From: Spinacia oleracea
Taxonomy: Eukaryota > Streptophyta > Magnoliopsida > Caryophyllales > Amaranthaceae
Reading direction: 5' to 3'
DNA: 64,000 nucleotides
NCBI RefSeq assembly: GCF_020520425.1
Contig: NC_079491.1
Location: 31,611,449-31,675,448, forward strand
Below the pieces are notes generated by a model. It was not told the origin of the DNA. It saw only the letters and a list, made by a program, of their open reading frames with translations, and did no database searches. A program made the position numbers and the translations under genes. Shown here in pieces: positions 47,601-64,000 of this stretch. The stretch's first letter is position 1. Each line of letters starts with the position of its first letter.

Positions 47601-48110
47601 GATATAATATGCTTTAATCATTAGGCCAAGACCTCATTGGTGGTTAAGATAAATGTTTAATGAGCTAGATAAAGTTTGTTTTAAAGAATAGATAAAGTTT
47701 TGATTCAATAAAATACAATAGTTTTAATATAACTAAAACTTTTAGTAACTAAAACATTAAAAATAGGCATGGTTTTCTTAGGATTTATCGTAAATTTGTA
47801 ACTCCTCTCTTCATATCAACTTTCTTTACGACAGTCAATATACTTTCAATATTTAACTTAATTTATATTCTGAATTTTGTTTACGATTTTTTGTTGATGG
47901 ATTGTACGACTACTATGATGATTGTGTTTTGTTTATTTATCTAAAATATAAAATATTTTGGGTAACCACTACCAATTTCTTTTGACATAATCTACATGAT
48001 TCCATAATATTTGAACAAATGAATTATAAAACTTTGTGCAAAAAACCCGTGCGTCGCACAGGCTTCAAATCTAATATATTTTTAATTTAATAAAAATACG
48101 GGGTATTACA
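44629..48110 (-). mobile_element. 3.48-kb solo LTR, probably Ty3/gypsy Tekay/Del type
   Basis: The plus strand starts TGTAACACCC and ends GGGTATTACA, flanked by a perfect 5-bp duplication ACGAC (44624-44628, 48111-48115). On the minus strand it begins TGTAATACCCCG. A TATA-like CTTATAAATAG lies near 47030, followed by a C/T-rich start region, which places transcription on the minus strand (U3 about 1.1 kb, R/U5 about 2.4 kb). LTRs of 3-4 kb with these ends are typical of Tekay/Del chromoviruses. A GC-rich stretch at 46690-46960 is open in several frames but is part of the LTR. A duplicated ACCAAGTTAACATG block lies at 45640-45780. Confidence 0.8.
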
Positions 48111-48115
48111 ACGAC

Positions 48116-48880
48116 AAACTACTTAGAAAACTACTACAACTTATGCTTTCTTATTGAAGGGTGCTACAACTTATATGATGGCACCATTGACAGTCTATAA
48201 CACGACACGATAACATGATCGAAACCGATATGATATAATATCATGATAGAAATCGACACGACACAAGCACACACGTATTGAAGTCGATAATTTGTCAATC
48301 TTAAAACACCCCGGTTTGGACAATTTGTCATATTATTCAATTATATTTTACGGAGTACATGGTTTTGATGTGACACTAAAGATGAAAACAACACAACAAT
48401 ACAACACCACACATATGCCAACTCTAATTTAAGAGCTTTTCTTTTTTGGAAGATTTATGATTCATTGACTATGATTAATTCAAGTATCCCAAAGTTAATT
48501 AACTACTCCTGCACTAATAAGAAAAACAAATTAAATTAAGAGTCTATTATGTTCTATTTTTGTTTTTGAGGGGAGTCTATCATGTTCTACTTATTCCAAC
48601 TTATTTAAGATAAAATAAATTCAAATAAAATAAGATAAGTTCTGATAAAATAAGTTCAAAAAATAAGTTTTTTACAATAATTTTCAGACATAAATTATTT
48701 TATTTTAGACAAAATAAGTTTATGTAGATAAAATGTGTCGTATATGGAAAAAAAAATTAAAAAATAGCCTGTACGTGGGAGTCGGGAATAAAAAGGGGGG
48801 CGAAATTTTTAGCCAACGTCAGTTGCCCGGGAATTCAGAGATGTGCATAATTTTGGCGACCCAAAACATTCCTGAAAACT
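48116..48880. promoter_or_regulatory. upstream region of SMC3 with an E2F-like site
   Basis: AT-rich repeat-like DNA (CGACACGACA motifs near 48200; AAAATAAGTT repeats at 48600-48730) leads to a C/T-rich leader at about 48890-48986. GGGCGAAA at 48798-48805 is TTTCGCCC on the other strand and fits the E2F consensus WTTSSCSS. That is plausible for a replication-linked cohesin gene, but an 8-mer match is weak. Confidence 0.35.
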
Positions 48881-49228
48881 TTAATCGCACAACTCATTTC
48901 CACACAATTTCTCTCTCCTACTCTCCCGCCTTCGCTACTCGCTACTCCATAGCGAATCAACAGTTCAACACTAACTGCTGCAACTGGTAAGAATACTCAA
49001 AACCCTAGTACTCAATTTCATTTTTCTACTATTCAATTTTGTCGAATTTCTCTTCCATTTAAGTGTTAATTCCTGCTTACTGATCTCCTAATTCTTCCAT
49101 TTGTTACTGTCGGTTCTCATTTTTGAGTTATGCTGGTTAAATTTCGGTTTCAGAAATTGTTGTTCATGATTTTGATTTAATGTTGATTTCATTTCCAGAG
49201 GTTGCGGTATAGTGTTGTTGCTGAAATC

Positions 49229-64000
<14,772 letters not shown>

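Overview
The window is plant nuclear DNA, almost certainly from a dicot. Long split genes with GT-AG introns, AT-rich intergenic DNA, Ty1/copia and Ty3/gypsy LTR elements, RTE-type LINEs, MITEs and Helitron ends all point that way. Several repeats resemble ones I associate with Amaranthaceae (the spinach/quinoa group), namely the copia LTR at 3571 and the GGCGCCCAG-rich LTR at 20272. That family-level guess is weak inference.

Two real protein-coding genes are present, both on the + strand. The first (CDS 5737-17806, 16 coding exons, 682 aa by my splice reconstruction) is a complete TOUSLED-type nuclear Ser/Thr kinase. The second (CDS from 49229, running off the right edge) is the cohesin ATPase subunit SMC3. 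Nineteen coding exons and about 705 codons lie inside the window, ending inside the second half of the coiled coil. The intron before its last visible exon (62082-63970) has the hallmarks of a U12-type AT-AC intron.

Between the genes, 21.4-22.3 kb holds two fold-back sequences that I read as a head-to-head pair of MIR395 precursors, one per strand. Two broken gene pieces follow. One is a kinesin-14-like fragment with an in-frame TGA (23211-23535). The other is a minus-strand deoxyhypusine synthase pseudogene (25213-25638).

The rest is mostly transposons. There is a 5'-clipped copia element at the left edge. A complete 9.85-kb Sirevirus-type copia element (33871-43719, minus strand) has 1092-bp LTRs, gag, pol and an env-like third ORF. 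Three solo LTRs occur at 19824-20800, 31927-33481 and 44629-48110. There are two Mutator-like elements with long terminal inverted repeats (28442-29592 and 30932-33670, the latter split by a solo LTR) and a CACTA end. MITEs of the Mutator, hAT, Stowaway and possible Harbinger types are present, many inside kinase or SMC3 introns. Two dead RTE LINEs and a Helitron candidate sit in SMC3 introns, and a 34-bp LINE stub lies near the DHS pseudogene. Coordinates and exon joins were worked out by eye, without alignment software.
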